Positions 55,700 to 64,000 of a stretch of 64,000 nt of DNA are shown here, in pieces. Source of the stretch: Cryptomeria japonica (Eukaryota > Streptophyta > Pinopsida > Cupressales > Cupressaceae); assembly GCF_030272615.1 (NCBI RefSeq), contig NC_081414.1:52907636-52971635 (forward strand). Direction: 5' to 3'. Each line of letters starts with the position of its first letter. Position 1 is the first letter of the stretch. The notes under the pieces are model-generated. The model did not search any database and was not told the DNA's origin. It worked only from the letters and a program-made list of their open reading frames with translations. Both the position numbers and the translations under genes were made by a program.

Positions 55700-56114
55700 A
55701 CCCCCTCTTTTTGCTCGATTTTGCCTGTTCTTCTCTCTGCTTTTAGGGTTTTGAGTAAGTGAGTGAGTCGTCTGGACTAGGGCTAAGCCTTAGGGTTTCC
55801 TTTTTTGATATTTTCAAGCCGAAGTCCAGACAAATTTTGAAAGTTTATTGAGCATCCTCGCATGGATTGCAATTTTGAAATAGGATGAGTCTGTCAGGGT
55901 GTCAGGTGTGTCTGTCTAGGTCCAGTCGGAATTTTGAAAGCAAGTTCGAATTTTACCTAAGTGTTGATGATGGAATTGTGCAATTTTGTCCGGGTGAATT
56001 TTGACCAAATTTTGGAAAGTTTGATAATTGACCCCTGGCCTTGGAGATGATCTAATTATGCCTTGTGAAGTGACTGAAAGCCTAAATTCTTGATATTTTG
56101 GCTTATGGAGGCAA

Positions 56115-57867
56115 AATCGCTCCTGTCCCTCTCCCAGGGACCAGGGCGAAATTGGTACTTTATGCATCTTAGTTATTGACTTGTTTCATTTGTCTTGTGC
56201 AGGGTCGCCAAGGGATGCAGTAGGACGCAAATTGAAGATTTGGAAGATTTTTGAGACTTAAAATGGCAAGTTTTTTAAGGTTTAAGGCCAAATCGCTCCT
56301 GTCCCTCTCCCAGGGACCAGGGCGAAATGGTTTACTTGGGGCATTTTTTGGCCTTACTTGATCAAATTGAAGCGTCAAGGACGCAATAAGGGGTGAAATC
56401 AACATGATGGAGCACCCAGACTTAGTCGTTTGCAATGAAAAGTTGAACATTTGGCCTTAAGGACAAAAATCGCTCCTGTCCCTCACTGAAGGACCGGAGC
56501 TTGAACACCAAGTTTGCCTTATTCTTGCAAGATTAAATGATTTCACGACTTGGAAGAGATCAAGTAAAGTACGTTTTTTCCATTGAATATAACTTGGATG
56601 GACCACGAAGGAGAAAATTGACCCAAGACACAAGTTCGCTCCTGTCCCTCTCCAAGGGACCAGGGCGAATTTTCAAGATAGCTCCTGTCCCTCTCCAAGG
56701 GACCAGAGCGATTTTCTTAAAAGACAAGTTTTTAGCACGAGCGAAACAAATTTCAAGTTTGACATGAAGGAAGGAAGGCATGATCACCCCGTTGAAGATG
56801 ATTTTGAAAGCTGGCGAAACACAAATAAGCTTATAAATGCAAAATCGCTCCTGTCCCTCTCCAAGGGACCAGGGCGAAATCTTGGTTATCTAGCCTCTCC
56901 CTCCGAATTTGAATGGGTCCAAGTCAAGACACGAAGTCAAAATGATGTTTGGAATGCTTTAAAGGATAACGAAGTTGCAAAGGACCACAGAACTTGATGG
57001 AATTGCCTAAATCGCTCCTGTCCCTCTCCCAGGGACCAGAGCGAACTCTTCAAGTGCGCCTAATTTTAGAGTACTACTATCGTTTGCAAGACTCAAGAAG
57101 GAATAAGAAACAACGTTTTTCGCTTTGAAGGCAATTGGAAGTCGATATGATCAAGGGTTCGCACAAAGAACAAAGTGGCGCTCATGTCCTTCAGTCAAGG
57201 ACCAAAGCGATTTCAATAAAGTCAACCGTTCCCTTCAAAAACTACGTCAAGGCAAGGTCACGCAGGATCCCAAATGTCTTTAACAAGATGATGAACAAGG
57301 AGTTAACGTCAAAAATCAACAATTTTGTGCCATAAATACAAAATCGCTCCTATCCTTCAGTCAAGGACCAAGGCGATTTCTATGAAATCAAACATCTCCC
57401 TCCAGAATCACGCCAAGGCAAGAATTGTGCAAAGTGAGGAACGCCTTTCGATGATGATAAACAAGGAATTGACCCCAAGGATCGGCAAATTTTGGCTAAA
57501 ATGTAAAGTTCGCTCCTGTCCCTCAGTCAAGGACCAGGGCGAAAATCTCCAGAATATCAATTTTGCTTTGCAAAGGACAAGATTGGCATGCGTGGAACAA
57601 ACAAAGATGATCATTGCCTACCTCGCAAGTTGATTTGATGATTTAAAAAGCAAAGACCAAGGAGTAAAAGCAAAAATCGCTCCTGTCCCCAACCAAGGGA
57701 CCAGAGCGAAAAGGGTCTAAGAGGCATTCATTTCAAAAATTGAATAGATCAAACTCCAAGTTACAAATGAAGATCCCAGTTTGGACGTAAAGGAAGTGAC
57801 TTTGAACGTGAAAATCAATCCAAGTTGGCTAAGGCGCTCCTGTCCCTCTCCCAGGGACCAGAGCGCT
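56115..57867 (+). repeat. Array of 12 hairpin motifs at about 167-bp spacing (L2)
   Basis: Motif TCGCTCCTGTCCCT, loop, AGGGACCAGGGCGA at about 56,115, 56,292, 56,469, 56,636, 56,679, 56,844, 57,010, 57,177, 57,342, 57,508, 57,675 and 57,833. Spacing is 158-177 bp, with one 43-bp doublet at 56,636/56,679. The third unit (TCACTGAAGGACCGGAGC) corresponds to the first of L1 (4,458), so L2 has two more units before the doublet and two fewer after it. Paired variants (GTCCTTcagtcAAGGAC at 57,177) keep the stem. Confidence 0.92.
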
Positions 57868-58212
57868 GTGGTTAGTATCCCTTATATCTCTCATGTTTTG
57901 GCGCCAATAAATTTTGAAGTACATTAAATGCTAAAATTCGATAAAAACTTTGAAATATTTAATTAAATTGGCATTTAAAATAGCGCATAAGGCATTTAAT
58001 AATTAATTTAGCCTTTTAAAAAATCGAAATTATTAATTACAAAGGCATTTAATTTAATTAATTATTAAATTAAATAAAAAGGGAGAGCGCTTGGAGTTAT
58101 ATTTTTATATTTTTACAAAAGTCGGCCTCCTTTTTTTTTTTTAATTTAAATTTTATTTATTATTTGCCTTATTTCTAAAAGTCGGCCTATGTGAGAATAA
58201 GGAGGTGAGCGC

Positions 58213-58221
58213 CTATATAAG
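58213..58221 (+). promoter_or_regulatory. TATA box upstream of the L2 ORF
   Basis: CTATATAAG about 510 bp before the start codon, between the array and the leader intron. The same layout is seen in L1 and L3. Confidence 0.65.
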
Positions 58222-58504
58222 AAGGGTACTTTGAAGTATTTTAAACCATCATTCAATCATTATCACATGCGATTTTGGAGAAGCAATAAAGGGAGCGAAA
58301 TTTCCATCCAAGGTGGAGTGCGAACTTTGTTTGTGGTTAAAGATTGGAGCGAATTTTCCCTTAAGGCGTTGAAGACCCCAAGGTGGTGGAGTTAATAAAG
58401 GAGGCGCATTTGCTAGGAGAAGCTCACGTTGAAGACTCCAATCTTCATTTTGCCTAGGCGAATTTCCTAATTTTGCATCTTTTTAGAGTTAGTTCTCAAG
58501 AAAG

Positions 58505-58721
58505 GTATGGCAAGATCTCCCTTGTCCAAATTTTGAATTTTGAATCGTCCTAGCCTCAATTTTGAATTTTGAAATTTGAATCTTGAATTCCAAAATTGCA
58601 TCGTTATATTTAGGAAATGATAATTCAAGGATTTATCATGAAGTTTCCTAAAATTCAATCTTTAATCTAATCTATATTTCTATATTGCAAAATCCATTAC
58701 TTATTATGAAATGTTGTGTAG
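58505..58721 (+). other. Putative leader intron of the L2 ORF
   Basis: Donor AAAG|gtatgg at 58,505 and acceptor tgttgtgtag| at 58,721, eight bases before ATG at 58,730. The same signals are at 2,072-1,862 in L1. Confidence 0.6.
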
Positions 58722-58729
58722 GTGTCACG

Positions 58730-61700
58730 ATGGCGACCCCGAAGGCAGAAGCATCTACCAGTCGTCCAGCCCTCATGAAGGAAGATCAAAAGAACGAAGA
58801 ATTGGAGACCAAGATCGTGTCTAAGTGGAGCAACATTGGAGATACCAACTTGGGAAACTTCAGTGTGAAGAAGTTTCGAGAGGTCCCTTACATTGGCAAG
58901 CCATCACCTGTCGCAAGGAGAATAATTGAAAGTGGCATTATCAAGGCAGCTAGCTTCCCTCCAGCAATCCAGTGCCATAAGTTGATGATCGAGTGTGCTC
59001 GCCATTATGATCCACAGTCCAGATCGATCGTGTCCAAGGAAGGAAACACTTTGGCTTATCTTTCAGAGGAGGCTATCAGTGAAGCTCTTCACCTGCCAGA
59101 ACATAAAGATATGATCTATAAAAGCTTAGAAGGAGCCAGGTCCATGTACGAAGATGATCCAGACACTTGCTTGAGCATCATCAACAAGAATTGGTTACTC
59201 AAGAGTCGTCCTCGCCTGAGCAAGATTCCGAACACACCACATAGGATCGACTTCCAGGAGGAGTACAGAGATTTGATAACATTACTCAACCGAGTTACAG
59301 GGGCTCCTCAAGCCTTCTATTTTGAGAAGTGGATGTTCTCCTTCATCCAAGTGATAGTTCAAGGAAAAGGAACAATTCATTGGGCTAGAATGATTAGCCA
59401 TTGCTTGGACGTGCAGTTAAGAAGACTGAAGGCTACCAAGTCCTTCCACATGAGTTCATACATCATATATGCCTTGATAAGGAGTTTTGAATATGCAGGA
59501 TTACCTCACAGAGGAGTGATCGGAAGAGGGCCCGGGGAAGTCAGAGTTTGTGATTCCTATGTTCATTTGCATCATCCTCCAGGAAGTGACTACAAGTTAG
59601 TCAATGATACCTTCACGATGAACATCACCAGGACATTGCAAGGCGGGATTCACAATCGGCTATCTCAAGATGCACAAGAGCTTGTAAAGAGGTACGGTGC
59701 TTGGTTCATCCAATTTCAGAAGTTTACATATATTAGAGTTCATGGATGTCCTTCACCTCCCTATATGTTGCCGAGATATCCGACAGACAGAATAGTGTTA
59801 CTTGAGGTAACTAGACAGTTGGCAGCTTATGCGAAGGCATTCAGACACAGGCATGGAAATGGAGTTCCTGTTCCTATCATACTAGGAAATTCAGTTGAGG
59901 TATGTCCTAATGCTCTAGCCATGGATGATGCAGAAAAGGAGTTAGCTTTATATTCATTTTCATTCTTTGCCTTGAGAGAGAGTTTTGATCCTTATGGGTA
60001 TATAGAGGAGACAGTCGGAAGGAAATACAGACATGAACCTCAAATAGAGGACTTTGTGATGAATCTCTCAAATGATCTTGAAGTGAAAAGAAAGATGCAT
60101 TCCAGATTGCCTTTAGACTTCATCAGGAAATGCAAAATTTATAGAGTGGCCGACCAAGCTCAAGACAGTGGCAGACACCTCCAATCATCTTATGATCGAG
60201 AAAGCAAAGCAGTGAGGCTAGATTGGAATGAACCTGAAATTTTGGATCTAGATGCCTTGATGGCTCCAGTTTTGTCTTGTACTTGCAGATGGGTTGATGT
60301 GCAACATCAAAAGTTGAGAGAGCAGGGCATATCTATGACTTTTACTTTGGAGGAAAGGCCAGGCAAAGGAGGAGCAAGTGTAAGTGAAGGTAATCCTAAT
60401 CCCAGAAACACAAGTGAGGGCAATCTTCGAAGCGCAAGTGAAGGTACTCCCCATCCTAGAGGTTCAAAGAGGAAAGAGAGACCTGAAAAAAGAGAATCCT
60501 CCAAGAAGAAACAAGAGGCCAATAAAGATCGTTCATCCGGCACATCTTCTCGACAAGAGAAGAGGACACTTGAAATGGAGGAATCTATGGAATCAATGGT
60601 ACAGAACGATAAACATGAAGAAGGAGAGGCACCTCAACGTTCATCAAGCCAAGTCAATGAGCTACATGAAGACAAGAATAATGACGAAGTGACATCTCCT
60701 CTCAGAGAAGAAAAAACATTGCCTAAGGAGATACAGGTTAGAGAAACAAGATCTGCCATTCCAGATTGGTTAAAAGAGAGACTAACAAGGGTGATTGTGA
60801 TCAAGGACGAAGATAATGTGATTGATTTAGAGAGCCTTGTTGGAAATTCTCAGGAAGTGACAGAAAAGAGGAAAGCCACTAAGATGTCCAAGATGATCAG
60901 AGATGAGACAGGATCCAGGAAATTGCAGATAGCTACACCAACAGTGGACAAGTATGAAGGTGAAATCCTTGCAGAAGAGTATGATGTAGAGACATTTGAG
61001 CTTGGTCCACTCACAGCCGAGCAGACGTTGGATGATGCCACTGATTCATTTGAGGCACTTAAGGACAAGCTTAGAGAAGAAATGGAAAAGAATAGAAAGC
61101 TTGAGCGAGAGGTCAGTGCTTGGAGAGGCTACTTTAGCCATCTCAATCAGCCTTTGAGGCGTCAGGATCCGGCAGTATCTCCTGCGCAGGCACTTCCCTT
61201 TGAATCAATTGGTGAGGCAGAGAGAGTCAGGAGTTTGGTCCAGCTTATGAGCTCTTGGATTGACAAATCCCATACAGTTGCTATTGAATTTGCAACAAGA
61301 ATGATGCAGACTATTCATCGGGCTATTCAGGTTCTTGAGATCATCCACAACCTAGTGATAACTGTAGCTGCTTTTGCTCATACTAAGGATGTTATCATTC
61401 CTGTCCTGCAAGTAATCAGACAAACATCAAGGAAGGTCCTAGCGCAAGAAAAGATAATGGATGGAGGACCTCATAGTTTACTCCAATGGTCAACTTTACT
61501 CCAGATGAAGGAAGTTCTTTTTGAGGACATCAGTAACAAATGCAATCAAGTTGAAGAGATTATCCATCCGATCCAGGACAAAGTGTTTGAAGTATTATGT
61601 ACTATTCTTGGCAGGAGGATTGCAGTTGAGACAGATGTGGATTTGCAAGAATTAGAAGAAAGAGTCAAGGTCATCTTTTGCAAAAATGAGAATGTTATTA

Positions 61701-61945
61701 CAGATGAGCAACGGGATCAGATGTTTGCTACCATGCTCTTGATTGAGAAAATCAAAGAACTTGAACCTGGATGGGACACTGCTCTTCTCAAGGCTTTCGA
61801 TCAGGTCATCCACTTGGAAGAACGAATGAGGAATCTTCCCGAGATTCCAATTGCTGAGATCGAAGGAATCGTGTCTAGATTCATTGCATATGCTAAGAAA
61901 GAGCATTGGAAAGGGAATAAGATTCTAGAAGAAAGATTGTTATAG
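58730..61945 (+). CDS. L2 LTR-borne protein, 1,071 residues, function unknown
   Basis: ATG at 58,730 follows the leader acceptor; protein starts MATPKAEAST and has no stop until 61,945. Residues about 25-545 are a conserved, mostly helical-looking domain with GDTNLGNFS, EEAISEALHLPEHKD (about 113-127), EKWMFSFIQVIVQGKG, HWARMISHCLDVQLRRLKA (about 217-236), SFHMSSYIIYALI and ITRTLQGGIHNRLSQ. Residues about 545-740 are a charged linker with SEGNPNPRN/SEGNLRSASEG repeats and KRKERPEKRESSKKK (a possible nuclear signal). After about 770 comes a coiled-coil segment (DSFEALKDKLREEMEKNRKL) and further helices. No signal peptide, membrane segment, zinc knuckle, protease or polymerase motif is seen. 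Relatives: L1 (about 90%), L7 (about 45%), gypsy3 extra ORF (distant). The long intact frame suggests recent function. Confidence 0.82.
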   Translation: MATPKAEASTSRPALMKEDQKNEELETKIVSKWSNIGDTNLGNFSVKKFREVPYIGKPSPVARRIIESGIIKAASFPPAIQCHKLMIECARHYDPQSRSIVSKEGNTLAYLSEEAISEALHLPEHKDMIYKSLEGARSMYEDDPDTCLSIINKNWLLKSRPRLSKIPNTPHRIDFQEEYRDLITLLNRVTGAPQAFYFEKWMFSFIQVIVQGKGTIHWARMISHCLDVQLRRLKATKSFHMSSYIIYALIRSFEYAGLPHRGVIGRGPGEVRVCDSYVHLHHPPGSDYKLVNDTFTMNITRTLQGGIHNRLSQDAQELVKRYGAWFIQFQKFTYIRVHGCPSPPYMLPRYPTDRIVLLEVTRQLAAYAKAFRHRHGNGVPVPIILGNSVEVCPNALAMDDAEKELALYSFSFFALRESFDPYGYIEETVGRKYRHEPQIEDFVMNLSNDLEVKRKMHSRLPLDFIRKCKIYRVADQAQDSGRHLQSSYDRESKAVRLDWNEPEILDLDALMAPVLSCTCRWVDVQHQKLREQGISMTFTLEERPGKGGASVSEGNPNPRNTSEGNLRSASEGTPHPRGSKRKERPEKRESSKKKQEANKDRSSGTSSRQEKRTLEMEESMESMVQNDKHEEGEAPQRSSSQVNELHEDKNNDEVTSPLREEKTLPKEIQVRETRSAIPDWLKERLTRVIVIKDEDNVIDLESLVGNSQEVTEKRKATKMSKMIRDETGSRKLQIATPTVDKYEGEILAEEYDVETFELGPLTAEQTLDDATDSFEALKDKLREEMEKNRKLEREVSAWRGYFSHLNQPLRRQDPAVSPAQALPFESIGEAERVRSLVQLMSSWIDKSHTVAIEFATRMMQTIHRAIQVLEIIHNLVITVAAFAHTKDVIIPVLQVIRQTSRKVLAQEKIMDGGPHSLLQWSTLLQMKEVLFEDISNKCNQVEEIIHPIQDKVFEVLCTILGRRIAVETDVDLQELEERVKVIFCKNENVITDEQRDQMFATMLLIEKIKELEPGWDTALLKAFDQVIHLEERMRNLPEIPIAEIEGIVSRFIAYAKKEHWKGNKILEERLL

Positions 61946-63003
61946 ATGATGTGGCACCTTAATTATCATTGGTCTATGTCTCCTAGGTTTTTGTGCCAAA
62001 TTTAATATTTGGCTATGCATTTAATATTGTTCAATAAAAGGGGTCTATTTGTAATAAACCCTAATTAGGGTTTAGGTGTCATAATCTTGGCCATTGATCT
62101 TCTTTTGATCTCGACCGTTCATTGTAATTGAGGATGCTATTTATACCCTCATTCATTTTCATTTAGATAGATAGATATAGAGATATAGAATTAAGAGAGA
62201 GCAATAAGAAATAGTTAGAGTTTTTGAGAAGCAAGTTATTTTGTAGTAAGATTGAGCTTTGAAGAAGGAATTTCAAACAATTGTTGTTTATGATGGCTTC
62301 GAGATCAATAAAATATTGAAGTTATGGTGTTTTATTTCAATTCTTGTGGTTATCTTCATGGTTGTTTACTCTCTTGAATCATTCTCAGTCAAAATAGTAT
62401 TTAAGTTTGAAGGACTAAGTGTTGGGCTTGATCTCTGGTGAGATTCACATTCCAAACCACTAGCTTCTTACTAATTGTAGGAACGCCTTGTGTGGTCAAC
62501 TGGAAAGACTTGGATTACTTAAACCTTCAATCATCATTGAGCTTTGGATATGTACCTTCGTGGTAGTGTCCATGATCCTTGATGAGTTGAAAGATCATTT
62601 GTTACCTTAGAAGATCGCATCAATTTCGGTTGAGTTGTTATTTCATGGCAATATTGAAGTTGGTAGGATCTTACCAAGTCCTGCCCGCATTGAGTCATCC
62701 TTAGGATTAGATTAGAGTTTATCTCTTGCAAACCCTACCCTTTTGATCTTTTTTGGAATTCATTAGTATTAGGAAATCTTGTTCCTGCAATTCGGATACG
62801 TAAGTCCCCTTGATGAAACAGCAATCACAACGACCACTGGTGCTTATCCACACGTAGAGACCCTACATAAAAGAACATTGGAGTCACCCTGATTGATCCT
62901 TTTTTGCGACATCTTCAGCAATCAGAGACTTTATTCAAGAGAGGATAAGGTACCCTTGGGTATTTTATTCTGTGTATGATTGTGTACAAAATACACGTCA
63001 ACA
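61946..63003 (+). promoter_or_regulatory. Conserved tail of the L LTR with a second TATA-like box
   Basis: Contains AAACCCTAATTAGGG (about 62,065) and CTATTTATACC (62,137-62,147), then a stretch shared with L3 (from about 19,400), L4, L5 and L6, ending TTCAAGAGAGGATAAGG, TATTTTATTCTGTG and CAACA. The TATA-like box with about 860 bp downstream fits an element promoter and a long R/U5, by inference. Confidence 0.6.
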
Positions 63004-64000
63004 CCGCCCAAACCAGCCAGGAAGTTCTCCCTGATTCAGAGAGACAGTGTCGGATTCAGGACAGTCCAGATAGCAGTGCCCAAAGAAGGGAAGACTAGGG
63101 ACAATGTCACCGCAGATGACTACAAGATTACCACCATAGAGATGGGTAAGCCTACCCAAGACCAGGAGATCCAATATTTTGACGACTCCTGTAATGTTCT
63201 AAAGACGAGGCTGGCTCATGAGAAAGAAAAGAGGAAGAAAGTTGAAGAAGAGAACCAGCAGTGGAGGAAGTATGTTCTCCATCTTACCAGCCCGCTCAAC
63301 CATGAAGTCCCAGCTACTCCACCACAGCCTCTTCAGCAGGGATCAATGAAGGACTATGATGAGATGAAGGGATCATACACTCAAGAAAAGGAGTGGATTT
63401 CAGACGCTGTGATACGTGCTGACACCCTGGTAGAAAACTTAGTATCAGCACATGAGGCAACTTCGTTGTTGATTGATCGTATCCAGGATCTGTCATCCAA
63501 TTGGGAAGAAGTGGATGAAATTCAGAATGAAATACTCCCTCACCTGAAGGTTATCCGAGGCATGTCAAAGAAGAGCTTAGTGGACGCAGGCATCATACAA
63601 ATAGGAAACAAGTACGACTCCGGCACGTGGTACTATGCTCTGGTCACTCGGATTGAGGTTCTGAAGAAATCCGAGACCAAGTGTTTTGAGACAGAGGCAA
63701 GGGTTAAAGAGATCCTAGGCAAGGTATTCCGTGTGGCGTCAGAGATCTAGCAGAAGGAAAGCCTAAGGGAGAAGCATTTACAAGCAGAGAACCTGAGAGC
63801 CAGGATTCAGACAAGCTTCTTCCGAGATTCAGGGATGATTAACAAAGGCGATCTTTCGAACATTGCAAACTTCCTCTCCATCGATGACAACTTCCTCACT
63901 CAAGCAGTGGAGTGGGAAGGCATCCTTGCCACATGCGCTGACGATGTGGATCTCATCGACTTCCAAATTGGTGGTTTGCCAAGTGTCACCATGGAGGAGG
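63004..64000 (+). pseudogene. L7 ORF, C-terminal part after the L2 insertion
   Basis: Resumes in the 53,535 frame after the CCGCC duplication: KPARKFSLIQRD, VQIAVPKEGKTRDN, ADDYKITTIEMG, DSCNVLKTRLAHEKEKRKKV (coiled coil), matching L2 residues from about 735. A stop (TAG) at 63,748-63,750 follows FRVASEI, then the frame remains open to the window end (QKESLREKHLQAENL). So the copy is broken by L2 and by this stop. Confidence 0.8.

Larger units (their letters stand above)
55661..63003 (+). mobile_element. L2: 7.34-kb L-family unit, probable solo LTR, with an intact ORF
   Basis: Starts TGTTGTGACCATTTC and ends ACACGTCAACA; the ends form TGTTG/CAACA. CCGCC at 55,656-55,660 repeats at 63,004-63,008, a 5-bp target duplication as left by LTR element integration. 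Order: palindrome (55,684), hairpin-motif array (56,115-57,867), TATA (58,213), leader intron (58,505-58,721), ORF (58,730-61,945), a second TATA-like box (62,137) and the conserved LTR tail. No internal primer-binding site or second LTR is seen, so the whole unit is one LTR. L3, with LTR, primer-binding site, interior and LTR, supports this. Confidence 0.88.
51067..64000 (+). mobile_element. L7: outer L-family LTR, interrupted by L2, running past the window end
   Basis: Begins TGTTGTGACCTTTTTC with the palindrome at 51,091-51,107. The order is hairpin, minisatellite (51,738-52,605), AT-rich leader with an acceptor atctgcag| before 53,523, then the ORF from 53,535. L2 (55,661-63,003) is nested in the ORF. 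Without L2 about 5.6 kb of L7 is visible. Its 3' end is outside the window. Confidence 0.82.

Overview
The window is plant nuclear DNA from a large, repeat-packed genome. No bacterial or organellar genes, rRNA or tRNA are visible. One host gene is recognisable: a minus-strand SMYD-type (MYND plus SET) protein methyltransferase resembling Arabidopsis ASHR1. Seven of its exons are spread over 21,125-37,458 with introns from 131 bp to about 9.5 kb. Multi-kilobase introns filled with nested, mostly decayed LTR retrotransposons suggest a gymnosperm, probably a conifer. That assignment is inference.

The dominant repeat is one LTR family, called L here. Its LTRs begin TGTTGTGA and end CAACA. About 20 bp in they carry a near-perfect hairpin (CCCCATTGCAAATGGGG), followed by a minisatellite, a TATA box, a leader intron and, in three copies, a long open reading frame. 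After the ORF comes a conserved tail with a second TATA-like box. The copies are L1 (1-4,936, minus), L3 (remnant of the 5' LTR at 10,516-10,956, internal region to 16,922, 3' LTR 16,923-20,365, plus), L4 (22,842 to about 25,020, minus), L5 (about 28,600-29,540, plus), L6 (39,407 to about 43,500, minus), L7 (51,067 to beyond 64,000, plus) and L2 (55,661-63,003, plus, inserted in the L7 ORF with target duplication CCGCC). L2 is 7.34 kb and looks like a solo LTR, so its protein of about 1,071 residues is encoded inside the LTR, upstream of the putative element promoter. Conserved domains in this position are not a known feature of plant LTRs, and this is the main candidate for a new system.

Other elements by region: 4,937-10,515 is a Ty3/gypsy element (gypsy1) forming an inverted duplication; its LTR carries heat-shock-element-like repeats beside a TATA box. 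12,885-16,172 is a chromodomain-bearing gypsy (gypsy2) inside L3. 23,169-24,668 is a hAT-like element with 8-bp target duplications inside L4. 25,024-27,988 is a broken Ty1/copia. 29,545-30,460 is a gypsy integrase remnant. 34,250-34,969 is a small hAT-like MITE. 40,076-42,611 is a complete non-autonomous LTR element made largely of tandem repeats, inside L6. 43,560-50,870 is a non-chromoviral gypsy (gypsy3, Tat/Athila-like) with an extra ORF after pol.

The extra ORF of gypsy3 and the LTR-borne ORF of L share a pattern of short motifs and a C-terminal coiled coil, suggesting one protein family in two retroelement positions. A second theme is arrays of short hairpin-forming repeats placed next to promoters or between genes in several unrelated elements.
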